DNA of 64,000 nt, from NCBI GenBank assembly GCA_018266875.1, contig JAFDZR010000014.1, positions 20,405 to 84,404 of the forward strand, written 5' to 3'. Made by a program: the position numbers and the translations under genes. This stretch comes from Bacteroidota bacterium (GTDB lineage Bacteria; Bacteroidota; Ignavibacteria; Tepidaquicellales; Tepidaquicellaceae). Positions 35,364-44,436 of this stretch are shown here, in pieces (positions within the stretch are counted from its first letter, which is position 1; each line of letters opens with the position of its first letter). The notes under the pieces were generated by a model. It ran no database searches. It was not told where the DNA came from and saw only the letters and a program-made list of their open reading frames with translations.

Positions 35364-36674
35364 TTAAATTCTTCTGATCTCCGCCCCGAGATCCCTGAGC
35401 TTAAGATCAATTTCCTCATAACCTCTGTCAATATAAACTGCGCCGTTTACAACTGATTCTCCGCTTGCAATGACTCCTGCAATCAGATATGAAAATCCGG
35501 CTCTGAGATCCGGAACATTTATTTCCGCTGCCTTCAGAGGCGTGGGTCCTTTAATAACAGCGCTGTGAAAATAGTGAGTGTTTGCAAATCTGCACTGAAG
35601 CCCGCCAAGGCAGGTATCGTAAAGTTCAATTTCAGCTCCCATTTTCTTAAGCTCGCTTACGTATCCGAATCTCTCTTCATATACTGTTTCGTGAACAATT
35701 GAAATCCCGTTTGCCTGTGTCATAAGAATCACAAACGGCTGCTGCCAGTCTGTCATGAATCCGGGATGAACGTTCGTTTCGATTGGTATTGATTTGAAAG
35801 GACCGTCGTAAAAGAATCTTATTCCTTTTTCCATTATCTCAAATTTACCTCCTACCCTTCTTACCGTATTCAGAAATGTAATCAGATTATCCTGCATTGC
35901 ATTTTCTATAAAGACATCGCCTTTTGACGCAAGTCCGGCGCATGCAAAAGAAGCTGACTGATTTCTGTCAGGTATCACAAAATGTTCAGCGCCGGATAAT
36001 TTATCTACACCTTCAATTGTTATCTTCCTGTCAGTATTGATCTCTATTATCGCCCCCATTTTCTGAAGGAATTTAATGAGATCAATTATCTCAGGCTCGA
36101 CGGCAGCGTTTGTAAGAACCGTCCTGCCTTGTGCTAAAGTGCTTGCGATGATAATGTTTTCAGTCGCACCTACACTCGGATAATCCAGTCTTATATTATT
36201 ACCGGTAAGTTTGTCAGCTTCCAGAATAAAATAATTATCCTTTACAGCAACATTGCATCCGAGCTTTTCAAGAGAATCAATATGAAAATTCACTGGACGA
36301 GAGCCGATCTTACATCCGCCGGGGATCGGGATCTCCGCCTTTCCTGTTCTCAGAAGAAGCGGTCCGGCGAGAAGAATTGCTATTCTGTTTTTATTTCCCA
36401 GATCTTCAGGAATGTGAGCTGTTTTGATCTTCTCTGATCTGACTTTCAGTCTGTCTTCATCAAATTCTATAATGCTGCCAAGCGCTTTGCAGATATCTGT
36501 TGTAATAGTTAGATCGCTGATCTTGTTAGGAGAATTGTGCAGAATGCACTGCTCGTCAGTAAGAAGCGAAGCAACGAGAAGTTTTGTCGCGGAATTTTTT
36601 GCACCGCTGACTTTAACCCTGCCATGAAGGGGATGTCCTCCCTTTATCAGAAATTTAGTGTTATTATCCGTCAA
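35364..36674 (-). CDS. murA: UDP-N-acetylglucosamine 1-carboxyvinyltransferase
   Basis: A 436-residue enolpyruvyl transferase. FLIKGGHPLHGRVKVSGAKN opens it, and PIPGGCKIGSRPVNFHID holds the catalytic Cys at about residue 121, the residue fosfomycin alkylates. The C-terminal VPDLRAGFSYLIAG and DRGYEEIDLKLRDLGA complete the fold. MurA transfers enolpyruvate to UDP-GlcNAc in the first committed step of peptidoglycan synthesis. It lies between accA and the carboxylase subunit on the same strand, with short gaps of 60 to 80 bases. Confidence 0.95.
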   Translation of the reverse strand: MTDNNTKFLIKGGHPLHGRVKVSGAKNSATKLLVASLLTDEQCILHNSPNKISDLTITTDICKALGSIIEFDEDRLKVRSEKIKTAHIPEDLGNKNRIAILLAGPLLLRTGKAEIPIPGGCKIGSRPVNFHIDSLEKLGCNVAVKDNYFILEADKLTGNNIRLDYPSVGATENIIIASTLAQGRTVLTNAAVEPEIIDLIKFLQKMGAIIEINTDRKITIEGVDKLSGAEHFVIPDRNQSASFACAGLASKGDVFIENAMQDNLITFLNTVRRVGGKFEIMEKGIRFFYDGPFKSIPIETNVHPGFMTDWQQPFVILMTQANGISIVHETVYEERFGYVSELKKMGAEIELYDTCLGGLQCRFANTHYFHSAVIKGPTPLKAAEINVPDLRAGFSYLIAGVIASGESVVNGAVYIDRGYEEIDLKLRDLGAEIRRI

Positions 36675-36736
36675 TCTTTTTAATCGTAATTATGAAAATT
36701 AAATATCCAGAAAGTATTCGGAGGAAATCAGAATTA

Positions 36737-37690
36737 TCAGTCTTTGAAGAATCCCATGTCTCCGAATTTCTTGATCCTGTTATCAAGGAATTTATCTTTT
36801 TTGATCTTGGAGACGGTATCGAGTTCTTCCAGCAGAACTTTCTTCAGCATTTCAGCGGCCTGAGCATGATCCCTGTGAGCTCCGCCTTCAGGTTCGTCAA
36901 CGATCCTGTCAATGATCTTCAGGTCGAGCATGTCTTTTGCTGTAAGCTTAAGTGATTCCGCCGCCTGTTCCTTATAATCCCAGCTTCTCCATAATATCGA
37001 AGAGCAGGATTCGGGAGAGATCACTGAATACCAGCAGTACTTCAGCATTATAACTCTGTCCCCTATTCCGATTCCAAGAGCCCCGCCTGAAGCGCCTTCT
37101 CCGATTATTGCTACTATTATCGGCACCTTCAGTCCTGACATTTCAAAAAGATTTCTTGCAATCGCTTCGGCCTGTCCTCTTTCTTCAGCTTCAATTCCCG
37201 GAAATGCCCCGGGTGTGTCTATTAATGTAATTACCGGTTTGTCATATTTCTCTGCCAGTTTCATTAATCTCAGCGCTTTTCTGTAACCTTCGGGATTCGG
37301 CATTCCGAAATTTCTGTAAATATTTGATTTAGTATCTCTTCCCTTCTGCTGTCCGATTATCATTACTGTTCTGTCATCCAGACTTGCAAATCCTCCGACG
37401 ATTGCCTTATCATCACCGAAATGTCTGTCACCGTGCAGTTCAACAAAATTCTCCGTCATTAAATAAATGTAATCAAGCGCATATGGTCTTTCCGGATGTC
37501 TCGCAAGCTGTACAATCTGCCAGGGAGTAAGATTTTCAAAAATTTCCTTTCTGAGCTGGTTTATTCTTTCCTCAAGCTTGCTGATCTCATGCGAAATGTC
37601 CAGATGGTCGGACATTCTCCTCATCTCCCTGATCTTGTTTTCAAGCGTAATGATCGGTTTTTCTATTTCAAGATAATTCTGTACTGCCAT
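36737..37690 (-). CDS. accA: acetyl-CoA carboxylase carboxyltransferase subunit alpha
   Basis: A 317-residue protein matching AccA length. [20 protein letters not shown] begins it; [78 protein letters not shown] and [20 protein letters not shown] are diagnostic. With AccD it transfers CO2 from carboxybiotin to acetyl-CoA for fatty-acid synthesis. accD is not adjacent. It begins just one base before the end of the glycosyltransferase fusion gene, so it is probably the downstream part of the polysaccharide transcript. Confidence 0.95.
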   Translation of the reverse strand: MAVQNYLEIEKPIITLENKIREMRRMSDHLDISHEISKLEERINQLRKEIFENLTPWQIVQLARHPERPYALDYIYLMTENFVELHGDRHFGDDKAIVGGFASLDDRTVMIIGQQKGRDTKSNIYRNFGMPNPEGYRKALRLMKLAEKYDKPVITLIDTPGAFPGIEAEERGQAEAIARNLFEMSGLKVPIIVAIIGEGASGGALGIGIGDRVIMLKYCWYSVISPESCSSILWRSWDYKEQAAESLKLTAKDMLDLKIIDRIVDEPEGGAHRDHAQAAEMLKKVLLEELDTVSKIKKDKFLDNRIKKFGDMGFFKD

Positions 37691-37691
37691 T

Positions 37692-39647
37692 TTATTTTTT
37701 TTTGAAAATTAAAAAGAAAGTTTTTAATAAAATCTCCGTATCAAGCACAAGCGACTGATTCTTTGCGTAAAATAAATTCATATTCACTATCTCTTCATCA
37801 GTTATACCTTCATAGGAATTAAGCTGCACAAGCCCTGTCAGTCCCCTCTTTCCTATGAACTGTCTGTCATCAGTCTCGAGCCACACAGGATAACCTACAA
37901 AACTCGTATTACCTTTGAATACATCAGGAAGAAGCAGCAGCTTTGAGACCTGTTTCGAAGGTTTAAAATTAAAGATCTTTATCATTAATAACATAACCGG
38001 ATAAACCGTTATGAGCAGAATGAAAGACAACACAAGATCAAAAATTCTTTTTAAAAATATATTTAATTTATTATTAATATTATATTCAATTTCTATTAAG
38101 TTTATCTCATCAATGCTGCTGGTATTTAATTTTGAAAGCATCAGTTCCTTTCCGGATGGAAATATACGGAATCTCACATTCCTGCTGCGCATATCCCACA
38201 TTAGATTCAGCATGTCCTCATTTGAAAACAGATTGCCGGAGAATACAACTTCGTCTATCTTGTTAATCGTTATTATTTCCTCAAGCTCTGAAATATTGCT
38301 CTTTTTTGAGATGTCGGAATAATGAAGTATATTGTATTTGGAGTTGAGCTTGTCTTCTACATTCTGATTGAGCTTATCAGCTCCTACCAGCAGAAGATTG
38401 ACCTTATTAAGAAGTATGTTCTTTGAGATAATGAAAAGATAAAGTTTGTAACCGCCCCGGAATAAAAGCAGGAAAATTATTGACAATACCGTGGAGGCAA
38501 GTATAACTCCTCTTGAGAAAGCATATTCCTTGAAGAAATAAGTTATTGATGAATTGATAAAAAATCCTACAATTACCGCATTAAAGGTATTTCTGAGTGA
38601 GAAGAAATGCTTTTTCGAATATGAACCGAATACAACAAGAGTCAGCAGCCATACAAACACATATACTGAAATGATGAACAAGTAATCTTTATTCGGGAAT
38701 ATGTCAAACCGGAATTTAACTGAAATAATAAGTGACAGATATAGAAGCAGAATATCCGCAATGGGAAAAATAAAAGTCCTGAAAATTCTCTGCATATATG
38801 ACATTAACTGTCTCCAGTAAATACCGGCCTGCAGCAGCGGGGAAAGGAATCTGGAAAATCCCGTGAAATTTTTTCTTACGAATATTATCATCGCTCCGTA
38901 AAAATTATTCACGTATGACAAATTCGTTTTTCTGGTGCTTTCACCTTTGAAATGGATCGTTGTTACTTCCGGGTAATAGAATATTTTAAAACCGTTTTTC
39001 TTTATCCTGTAACAGAGATCAATGTCTTCTCCGTACATAAAATAGTCCTCATCAAAGAGTCCCGCCTTGTCAAGCACATGTCCGGGTATGAACATAAAAG
39101 CCCCGCAAATTGCATCCACTTCCCAGGTTTTGTTTTCGTCGAGATAAGTAAGATTATATTTCCCGAATACCCTGCTTTCCGGAAATAAAGAAGACAGTCC
39201 GAGTATGCGCGGGATTGCAACCGAAGGGGTTGGAAAACTTCTCTTGCAAGCGGAATCAAGTTTTCCGTTTCCAAGTATCAGCTTTGAAGTTACGGCTCCG
39301 GCATCCTTATTTTCCTCACAGAATTTTATGAGTTTGTTGAAAGTGTTTTCCTCAAGCAGCGTATCGGGATTGAGTATAAGAATGTATTTCCCGTTTGCCT
39401 GCCTTAATGCTATATTATTTGCTTTTGAGAAACCAATATTCCGGGAGTTGCGGATTACTTTTACCTCAGGATAAACCTCTGCAATGTGATCAGAGCTTCC
39501 GTCTATCGAGTTGTTGTCAACGAAAAAAATTTCGAGACTGTGCTCATTGTTGTTCGCTTTGTAAATTGAGGCAATGCAGTTATCGACCAGTTCCTTTACA
39601 TTATAATTAACGATCACTACCGAAATGTCAACACTGGAACCGTTCAT
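37692..39647 (-). CDS. GT2 glycosyltransferase fused to a degenerate polyprenyl-phosphate glycosylphosphotransferase
   Basis: A 651-residue two-part membrane protein. Part 1 (about 1-290) is a WbbL-type GT2: [51 protein letters not shown] and [19 protein letters not shown]. Part 2 has a block of five or so membrane helices (about 305-420), a Rossmann-like linker, and a C-terminal region that aligns with the neighbouring initiating transferase at 40429-41814: [43 protein letters not shown], and [18 protein letters not shown]. The middle catalytic stretch (KFRSM and DE of DEIPQ) is missing, so part 2 cannot prime glycan synthesis as known enzymes do. It may position the GT2 beside the lipid-linked substrate. 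Confidence 0.83.
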   Translation of the reverse strand: MNGSSVDISVVIVNYNVKELVDNCIASIYKANNNEHSLEIFFVDNNSIDGSSDHIAEVYPEVKVIRNSRNIGFSKANNIALRQANGKYILILNPDTLLEENTFNKLIKFCEENKDAGAVTSKLILGNGKLDSACKRSFPTPSVAIPRILGLSSLFPESRVFGKYNLTYLDENKTWEVDAICGAFMFIPGHVLDKAGLFDEDYFMYGEDIDLCYRIKKNGFKIFYYPEVTTIHFKGESTRKTNLSYVNNFYGAMIIFVRKNFTGFSRFLSPLLQAGIYWRQLMSYMQRIFRTFIFPIADILLLYLSLIISVKFRFDIFPNKDYLFIISVYVFVWLLTLVVFGSYSKKHFFSLRNTFNAVIVGFFINSSITYFFKEYAFSRGVILASTVLSIIFLLLFRGGYKLYLFIISKNILLNKVNLLLVGADKLNQNVEDKLNSKYNILHYSDISKKSNISELEEIITINKIDEVVFSGNLFSNEDMLNLMWDMRSRNVRFRIFPSGKELMLSKLNTSSIDEINLIEIEYNINNKLNIFLKRIFDLVLSFILLITVYPVMLLMIKIFNFKPSKQVSKLLLLPDVFKGNTSFVGYPVWLETDDRQFIGKRGLTGLVQLNSYEGITDEEIVNMNLFYAKNQSLVLDTEILLKTFFLIFKKK

Positions 39648-39702
39648 TGATTTTTTTTAGAAATGGGAAACAATTCGTGAAATTCATTTCCTGCTCCGGA
39701 GT

Positions 39703-40425
39703 TCATAATTTCCCGAAGATGGATTTGAATTTTAATTTCCAGACCATGAAATATGCTTCATACACTACCTTGCGGGACATTTTGGATTCGCCTTCCCTTC
39801 TGTCTATGAATAATATAGGAACCTCCACAATCTTGAAGCCTTTTTTATACATTTTAAACTTCATCTCTATCTGAAAGGAATATCCGTTAGATCTCACTTC
39901 ATCCAGATTTATCTGCTTAAGCGCGGAAACCCTGTAACACATGAATCCAGCAGTTGTATCCATAACTTTTAATCCTGTAACGGCTCTCGTATAAACCGAT
40001 GCAAGATAACTGAGAATAAGTCTTCTCAAAGGCCAGTTCAGGACAGAAATCCCGTCAATGTATCTTGAGCCGATCACCAGATCAAAACCACTGTCAATTT
40101 TTTCTATAAATCCTTTAAGATATTTCGGATCGTGAGAAAAATCCGCATCCATTTCAAAAACACAGTCGTAGTTTTCCTTAATAGCATATCTGAATCCGGC
40201 TACGTAAGCCGTGCCGAGTCCTGATTTTTTATCTCTCTTAAGTATGTGAACATGATCGTGATTCAGGTCTTGAACAAGCTTTGCCGTTCCGTCCGGTGAA
40301 TTGTCATCCACAACGAGAATACTGAATTCATTTTCTGGATCAGAATTTTTCAGAATCAGCGGGATTATTTTTAAAATATTATCCGCTTCATTGTATGTCG
40401 GAATTATAACAAGTATTCTTTTCAC
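39703..40425 (-). CDS. polyprenol-phosphate mannose synthase-like GT2
   Basis: A 240-residue soluble GT2 with the DPM1 pattern: RILVIIPTYNEADNILKIIP, SILVVDDNSPDGTAKLVQDL, FEMDADFSHDPKYLKGF (the metal-binding DAD), LVIGSRYIDGISVLNWPLRR and the C-terminal IPILFIDRREGESKMSRKVV. In the family it forms mannosyl- or glucosyl-phosphopolyprenol, a sugar donor used on the far side of the membrane. There is no membrane tail. It ends 55 bases before the fusion gene and begins three bases after the initiating transferase, so the three form one operon. The donor sugar is not certain. Confidence 0.88.
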   Translation of the reverse strand: MKRILVIIPTYNEADNILKIIPLILKNSDPENEFSILVVDDNSPDGTAKLVQDLNHDHVHILKRDKKSGLGTAYVAGFRYAIKENYDCVFEMDADFSHDPKYLKGFIEKIDSGFDLVIGSRYIDGISVLNWPLRRLILSYLASVYTRAVTGLKVMDTTAGFMCYRVSALKQINLDEVRSNGYSFQIEMKFKMYKKGFKIVEVPILFIDRREGESKMSRKVVYEAYFMVWKLKFKSIFGKL

Positions 40426-40428
40426 CTG

Positions 40429-41814
40429 TCAGTGACCTTTCATTAAAAGTATTACGATTATGGTATTTATCATGATCTTGAAATCAAGTTTAAGGCTCAT
40501 GTTTTCTATATAATAAAAATCAAACTGAAGCTTTGACTTCACATCGTCAACGGATGTATCATATTTATGTTTTATCTGAGCCCATCCGGTAATTCCCGGT
40601 TTCACGGATAATCTTTTATAATAATAAGGTATTTCTTTCTTTAACTGCTCCACAAAAAAAGGTCTCTCAGGTCTCGGACCTATGAGACTCATTTCATTTT
40701 TCAGTACATTGAACATCTGCGGGATCTCGTCTATGTAAAGTCTTCGGATGAATTTCCCCGTTCCGGTGATTCTCGGATCATTCTCCCCCGCCCATTCAGG
40801 ACCGTATTCTTCGGCATTGACTACCATTGACCTGAATTTATACATAATGAAAATCTCTCCCTTCTTTCCAACTCTTTCCTGCTTGTATAATACCGGTCCC
40901 TTTGAAGTGATCTTTATGATAAGGGATATAAGCAGAAGAAAAGGTGACAATATCATCAGAGTCACAGCGGAAATGAATACATCAATAAGTCTTTTAGTCA
41001 GCAGTCCGGCAGGCGACATGATATCCGGCATCACTTCTATAAGCGGTACGCCGTAGATCTGATTTGTCTTTGCCATTCCGCTTACTATCTCATACATGTC
41101 AGGAAGTATCTTCATGTTAACTTTTTCTTCGCTGCAGTATCTTATCACGTCGATCAGTCTTTCCTTTTCATTGGGTTCAAGCGCAATCAGAATTTCCGAA
41201 ATATCTTTCTCCCTGATCAGATTCCTTATTTCAGACAGACTTCCAATACCGGTTCCCGTATCGCCTTTGTTTTTTCCGTTAATGCTGACAAATCCCTTAA
41301 AGCTGTAACCAAGCTGCGGATATTTCTTGATCATGGCTTCGAGTTCAGAAGCCTTTTCCCCGCTTCCGACGATCAATGAATGTCTCAAGCCGATTCCCTT
41401 TTCCAGCAGGTTCCGCTGAATGCTCCTGATAATTATTCTGCCTGTGCTGACGCAGATCACCGTAAGCAGCCAGTATATGAGAATAAGAAATCTCGAAATT
41501 ATCGGAGCGTTATTCATCATGTCATCCAGAAATATTAGAAAGAACAGAATAAAACAGCCGAATGATACTGTTTTAAATACTGATGAAAATTCATCAAACC
41601 TGGACCTGACAAACCAGTGCTGATATAATCCGGCAAAGGAAAATATTACAAGCCAGTATAAGTATATAGCAGTGAGCGGTCCCAGGAATGCGGGCGGATT
41701 TGCATATATTATCCATCCCGAATCCACTCTTATGTAATAATAAATCGTCCATGCCAGAGTTATAAAAATAAGATCCGACAGAAATAAAAATATTTTTTCC
41801 TTCCTTTTGGACAA
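40429..41814 (-). CDS. initiating polyprenyl-phosphate glycosylphosphotransferase (WbaP/WcaJ type)
   Basis: A 461-residue membrane enzyme. Four or five N-terminal helices (to about 120), a Rossmann-like domain (about 140-230, with LIVGSGEKASELEAMIKK), a re-entrant helix (TKRLIDVFISAVTLMILSPF) and an intact catalytic domain: KGPVLYKQERVGKKGEIFIM, YKFRSMVVNAEEYG, NDPRITGTGKFIRRLYIDEI, PQMFNVLKNEMSLIGPRPER and KPGITGWAQIKHKYDTSVDD. It should transfer a hexose-1-phosphate to undecaprenyl phosphate and so start the repeat unit. It is the locus primer. The nucleotide sugar used is unknown. Confidence 0.93.
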   Translation of the reverse strand: MSKRKEKIFLFLSDLIFITLAWTIYYYIRVDSGWIIYANPPAFLGPLTAIYLYWLVIFSFAGLYQHWFVRSRFDEFSSVFKTVSFGCFILFFLIFLDDMMNNAPIISRFLILIYWLLTVICVSTGRIIIRSIQRNLLEKGIGLRHSLIVGSGEKASELEAMIKKYPQLGYSFKGFVSINGKNKGDTGTGIGSLSEIRNLIREKDISEILIALEPNEKERLIDVIRYCSEEKVNMKILPDMYEIVSGMAKTNQIYGVPLIEVMPDIMSPAGLLTKRLIDVFISAVTLMILSPFLLLISLIIKITSKGPVLYKQERVGKKGEIFIMYKFRSMVVNAEEYGPEWAGENDPRITGTGKFIRRLYIDEIPQMFNVLKNEMSLIGPRPERPFFVEQLKKEIPYYYKRLSVKPGITGWAQIKHKYDTSVDDVKSKLQFDFYYIENMSLKLDFKIMINTIIVILLMKGH

Positions 41815-41828
41815 TTATATTTTTTTAA

Positions 41829-42545
41829 TTAAAAATCGTATCCCGCAGACTTAGCGTCATTGTAAAACATTTTTACTGTATCAAGGGAAAGTTCCTTAAG
41901 ATCCTTTCCCACCATTTTCAGTTTTTTTAGAAGATCATTTGTAACTGTAATTATGTGACAGCCGCATTCTTCCGCCTGTATAATATTCAGGAGTTCCCTT
42001 GAACTTGCCCAAAGAAGTTCCACGCTTTCCGAATCCCTGACAATTTCAATATTCTCTTTCATATATGGAATCGGGTCCCTTCCCGTATCGGCTATTCTGC
42101 CTGCAAACACGGATATAATGGAAGGGGTTTTTTTATCGAGACTTTCATATACTTTTTTAACCTGTTCAGTCGTAAGAATTGCAGTCACATTAAGCTTTAA
42201 CCCGTTTGAAGATAATTTATTTATAAGTTCATATGACGTCTGATCCTTTGTATTGGTTACGGGAATTTTGATGTAGACATTATCGCCCCAGCCTGCGATC
42301 ACATTGGCCTGCCTCTCCATGGATTCAAAATCATCAGTAAATACTTCGAAAGAGATCGGCATGTCCTTAATTTCGGAAAGAACGTTTTTTGCGAAAGCGA
42401 CATAATCCTTTACTCCGTCTTTTTTCATAAGAGTGGGATTTGTAGTAAAGCCGGATACTATGCCTTCACTGTAAACTTTTTTCATTTCATCTACATTTGC
42501 TCCGTCAGCAAATATCTTGATCTTAAGATCATTACCGGTTGTCAT
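41829..42545 (-). CDS. transaldolase-family enzyme
   Basis: A 238-residue (beta/alpha)8 aldolase close to short transaldolase/fructose-6-phosphate aldolase. KIFADGANVDEMKKVYSEG and VSGFTTNPTLMKKDG begin it; the Schiff-base Lys lies in NVYIKIPVTNTKDQT; LKLNVTAILTTEQVKKVYE and FAGRIADTGRDPIPYMKE follow. Members make or use sedoheptulose 7-phosphate or fructose 6-phosphate. It sits directly after the heptose genes; sedoheptulose 7-phosphate is the substrate of GmhA, so a supply role is a reasonable inference, not shown. Spacing to gmhB is 11 bases. Confidence 0.85.
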   Translation of the reverse strand: MTTGNDLKIKIFADGANVDEMKKVYSEGIVSGFTTNPTLMKKDGVKDYVAFAKNVLSEIKDMPISFEVFTDDFESMERQANVIAGWGDNVYIKIPVTNTKDQTSYELINKLSSNGLKLNVTAILTTEQVKKVYESLDKKTPSIISVFAGRIADTGRDPIPYMKENIEIVRDSESVELLWASSRELLNIIQAEECGCHIITVTNDLLKKLKMVGKDLKELSLDTVKMFYNDAKSAGYDF

Positions 42546-42556
42546 TTTTCTTATAA

Positions 42557-43129
42557 TTATTTTTTATTCAATATTATTTTTACGGCTTCAGACAGGTTAC
42601 CAGCAGTGAAATCAGCTTTAACCGAATCCGTATAATCGTTGTATTTGTTTTTTATCAAAATTGTGTTTAATGATGCATTGCTTCCGCATTTTATGTCGGT
42701 CTCTCTGTCGCCCGTCATCCATGATTTTTCTCTGTCCAGATCATATTTCCCTGCAGCTTTGTCAATAAATAATGTCTTTGGTTTCCTGCATTCACAATCA
42801 AATGAATACTCTTTTACTGTTCCCTGCGGATGATGGAAACAATAAAAGTCCTCGGTAATTATTTTTTCCCGTTCATTTAACAATTCCATAAATCTGTTCC
42901 TGACTTTCTGTAAATTTTCCAGAGAAGTCTTGCCCTTCGCATAGTCCGGCTGATTTGAAATTATAAAGAGTTCAAATCCCCCGTCCTTTAATTGTTTAAG
43001 CGATTCGGCAACATTATCAAAAAATTTAATATCTTCAGTCCTGTGCGGCGGTTCGTATTCACTGTTCTTTTCATTATATATAAGCTCATTTAAAACTCCG
43101 TCCCTGTCAAGAAAAACAGCTTTCTTCAT
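42557..43129 (-). CDS. gmhB: D-glycero-D-manno-heptose 1,7-bisphosphate phosphatase (HAD-IIIA)
   Basis: The start at 43129 (MKKAVFLDRDGVLNE) overlaps the gmhA stop as ATGA; an in-frame ATG at 43147 would extend into gmhA. 190 residues, the usual GmhB size. HAD motifs are FLDRDGVLNE, FIISNQPDYAKGK, and WMTGDRETDIKCG; the zinc-type cluster His/Cys is seen in CFHHPQG and FDCECRKPKT. GmhB removes the 7-phosphate from heptose bisphosphate. Together with hddA, hddC and gmhA this completes the GDP-heptose branch. Confidence 0.88.
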   Translation of the reverse strand: MKKAVFLDRDGVLNELIYNEKNSEYEPPHRTEDIKFFDNVAESLKQLKDGGFELFIISNQPDYAKGKTSLENLQKVRNRFMELLNEREKIITEDFYCFHHPQGTVKEYSFDCECRKPKTLFIDKAAGKYDLDREKSWMTGDRETDIKCGSNASLNTILIKNKYNDYTDSVKADFTAGNLSEAVKIILNKK

Positions 43130-43725
43130 TTTACGGCTGATTCCCATTTCATTTCAAATTCCTTTACGGAAGGATGAGTGACTAGCAAATGCCAGACCGT
43201 TCCCTGAAAAGATTCCGTATGAGGTGTAATCGTTTCGGGATTTACAGTTGGAATAATCACAACAGCGTCTGCTACTTTTGCGGTATATCCGCCGTCCTTT
43301 CCGACTATTCCTATAATTTTAGATCCGGTTTCTTTTGCAAATCTCAGAGCATTTACAAGATTTACACTGATATTCTTTACTTCATTCCCGCCTCCGACTG
43401 AGAAAACAAAAATACAGTCTTCTTTTTTAAGACGGCTGCCCATGAGCCAGTTCACATAAGATGTTTCCCAGCCGTCATCATTGATCCTTGCAGTCAGCTC
43501 GGATACATTATCTGACGGTGAATAGCTCTCAATGCCCGCGATCTTTCTGAAGTCATTTACAGCATGGGAAGCGTTACCCGCTCCTCCTCCGACTCCAAGG
43601 AAAAAAAGTCTTCCTCCGTTCTTTTTCAGACCTGCGATTATCCCGGTCATTTTATCTATCTGTTCCTTATCAAGATTTCTGGCTATTTCCTTTACCTCAT
43701 TTAAATATTTATTTATGTAATCCAT
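43126..43725 (-). CDS. gmhA: sedoheptulose 7-phosphate isomerase GmhA-like (SIS domain)
   Basis: A 199-residue SIS-domain protein. LFFLGVGGGAGNASHAVNDF is the sugar-phosphate loop, FVFSVGGGNEVKNISVNLVN the second conserved block, and TPHTESFQGTVWHLLVTHP carries a catalytic/zinc His and Glu as in GmhA. It should convert sedoheptulose 7-phosphate to D-glycero-D-manno-heptose 7-phosphate. The stop codon overlaps the gmhB start. Among SIS proteins this one has an unusual insert of about 15 residues around LMGSRLKKED. Confidence 0.85.
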   Translation of the reverse strand: MDYINKYLNEVKEIARNLDKEQIDKMTGIIAGLKKNGGRLFFLGVGGGAGNASHAVNDFRKIAGIESYSPSDNVSELTARINDDGWETSYVNWLMGSRLKKEDCIFVFSVGGGNEVKNISVNLVNALRFAKETGSKIIGIVGKDGGYTAKVADAVVIIPTVNPETITPHTESFQGTVWHLLVTHPSVKEFEMKWESAVK

Positions 43726-44430
43726 TTATTTTTTATTGGATAATAATTTTCTTGTTTCGTCAAGTCCCTTGAATGAACCGATCTCGTAAAATCTTTCCGA
43801 TACTTCATATCCGGCAAGATCATTTTTCTTTAATAAAGCTTTGTATACTTCCTCAAGATCAAATACTTCCCTATCATTAAAATCTTCAAATACTTTTCGG
43901 GTCAGGATACCAAGTCCGTAATCAATGTATTTCATATTTTCATTCTTCTCTTTTTTATCATAATCAAGAATTATTCCATCTTCAAATTCAATGTTGCTGC
44001 TGTCCCATCTACCTTCATTTCTGAAAACTGTCATGAGCCCGTTTTTTTTTTGGCTTAAAAAGTATTTATTTATAACATTAAAATCAGTATCTAAATACGA
44101 ATCACCGTACATTACAAAAAATTTATCATCAAGTCTGCCAAGAGCTTTTCTTAAAGCTCCGCCCGTTCCTAACAGTTTATAGCCGTCATATGAAAACAGA
44201 ATTTCCAACCCTCCGAATGAATTCTCCCTTGTATATTTCTCGATCTGATCACCCATAGCTCCTGCGCATATTACAACTTTTCCAATTCCCCTGTCCCTGA
44301 TCAGTTCAAGCTGATGTTGAATAAACGGTTTCCCGCTAACGTCTATCATTGACTTCGGGATTGATTCAGTAACCGGTTTCAGTCTTGTTGCCAGCCCTCC
44401 CGCCAGCAAAACCAGATTGTTTATTTCCAT
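43726..44430 (-). CDS. hddC: sugar nucleotidyltransferase, HddC-type (GDP-D-glycero-D-manno-heptose)
   Basis: A 234-residue nucleotidyltransferase with the pyrophosphorylase signature LVLLAGGLATRLKPVTESIP and KSMIDVSGKPFIQHQLELI. YGDSYLDTDF (metal-binding Asp) and YIDYGLGILTRKVFED follow. The HddC family transfers GMP to heptose 1-phosphate. Specificity is inferred from the flanking hddA, gmhA and gmhB; glucose-1-phosphate or mannose-1-phosphate enzymes look similar. It starts 6 bases after hddA. Confidence 0.83.
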   Translation of the reverse strand: MEINNLVLLAGGLATRLKPVTESIPKSMIDVSGKPFIQHQLELIRDRGIGKVVICAGAMGDQIEKYTRENSFGGLEILFSYDGYKLLGTGGALRKALGRLDDKFFVMYGDSYLDTDFNVINKYFLSQKKNGLMTVFRNEGRWDSSNIEFEDGIILDYDKKEKNENMKYIDYGLGILTRKVFEDFNDREVFDLEEVYKALLKKNDLAGYEVSERFYEIGSFKGLDETRKLLSNKK

Positions 44431-44436
44431 AAAAAC

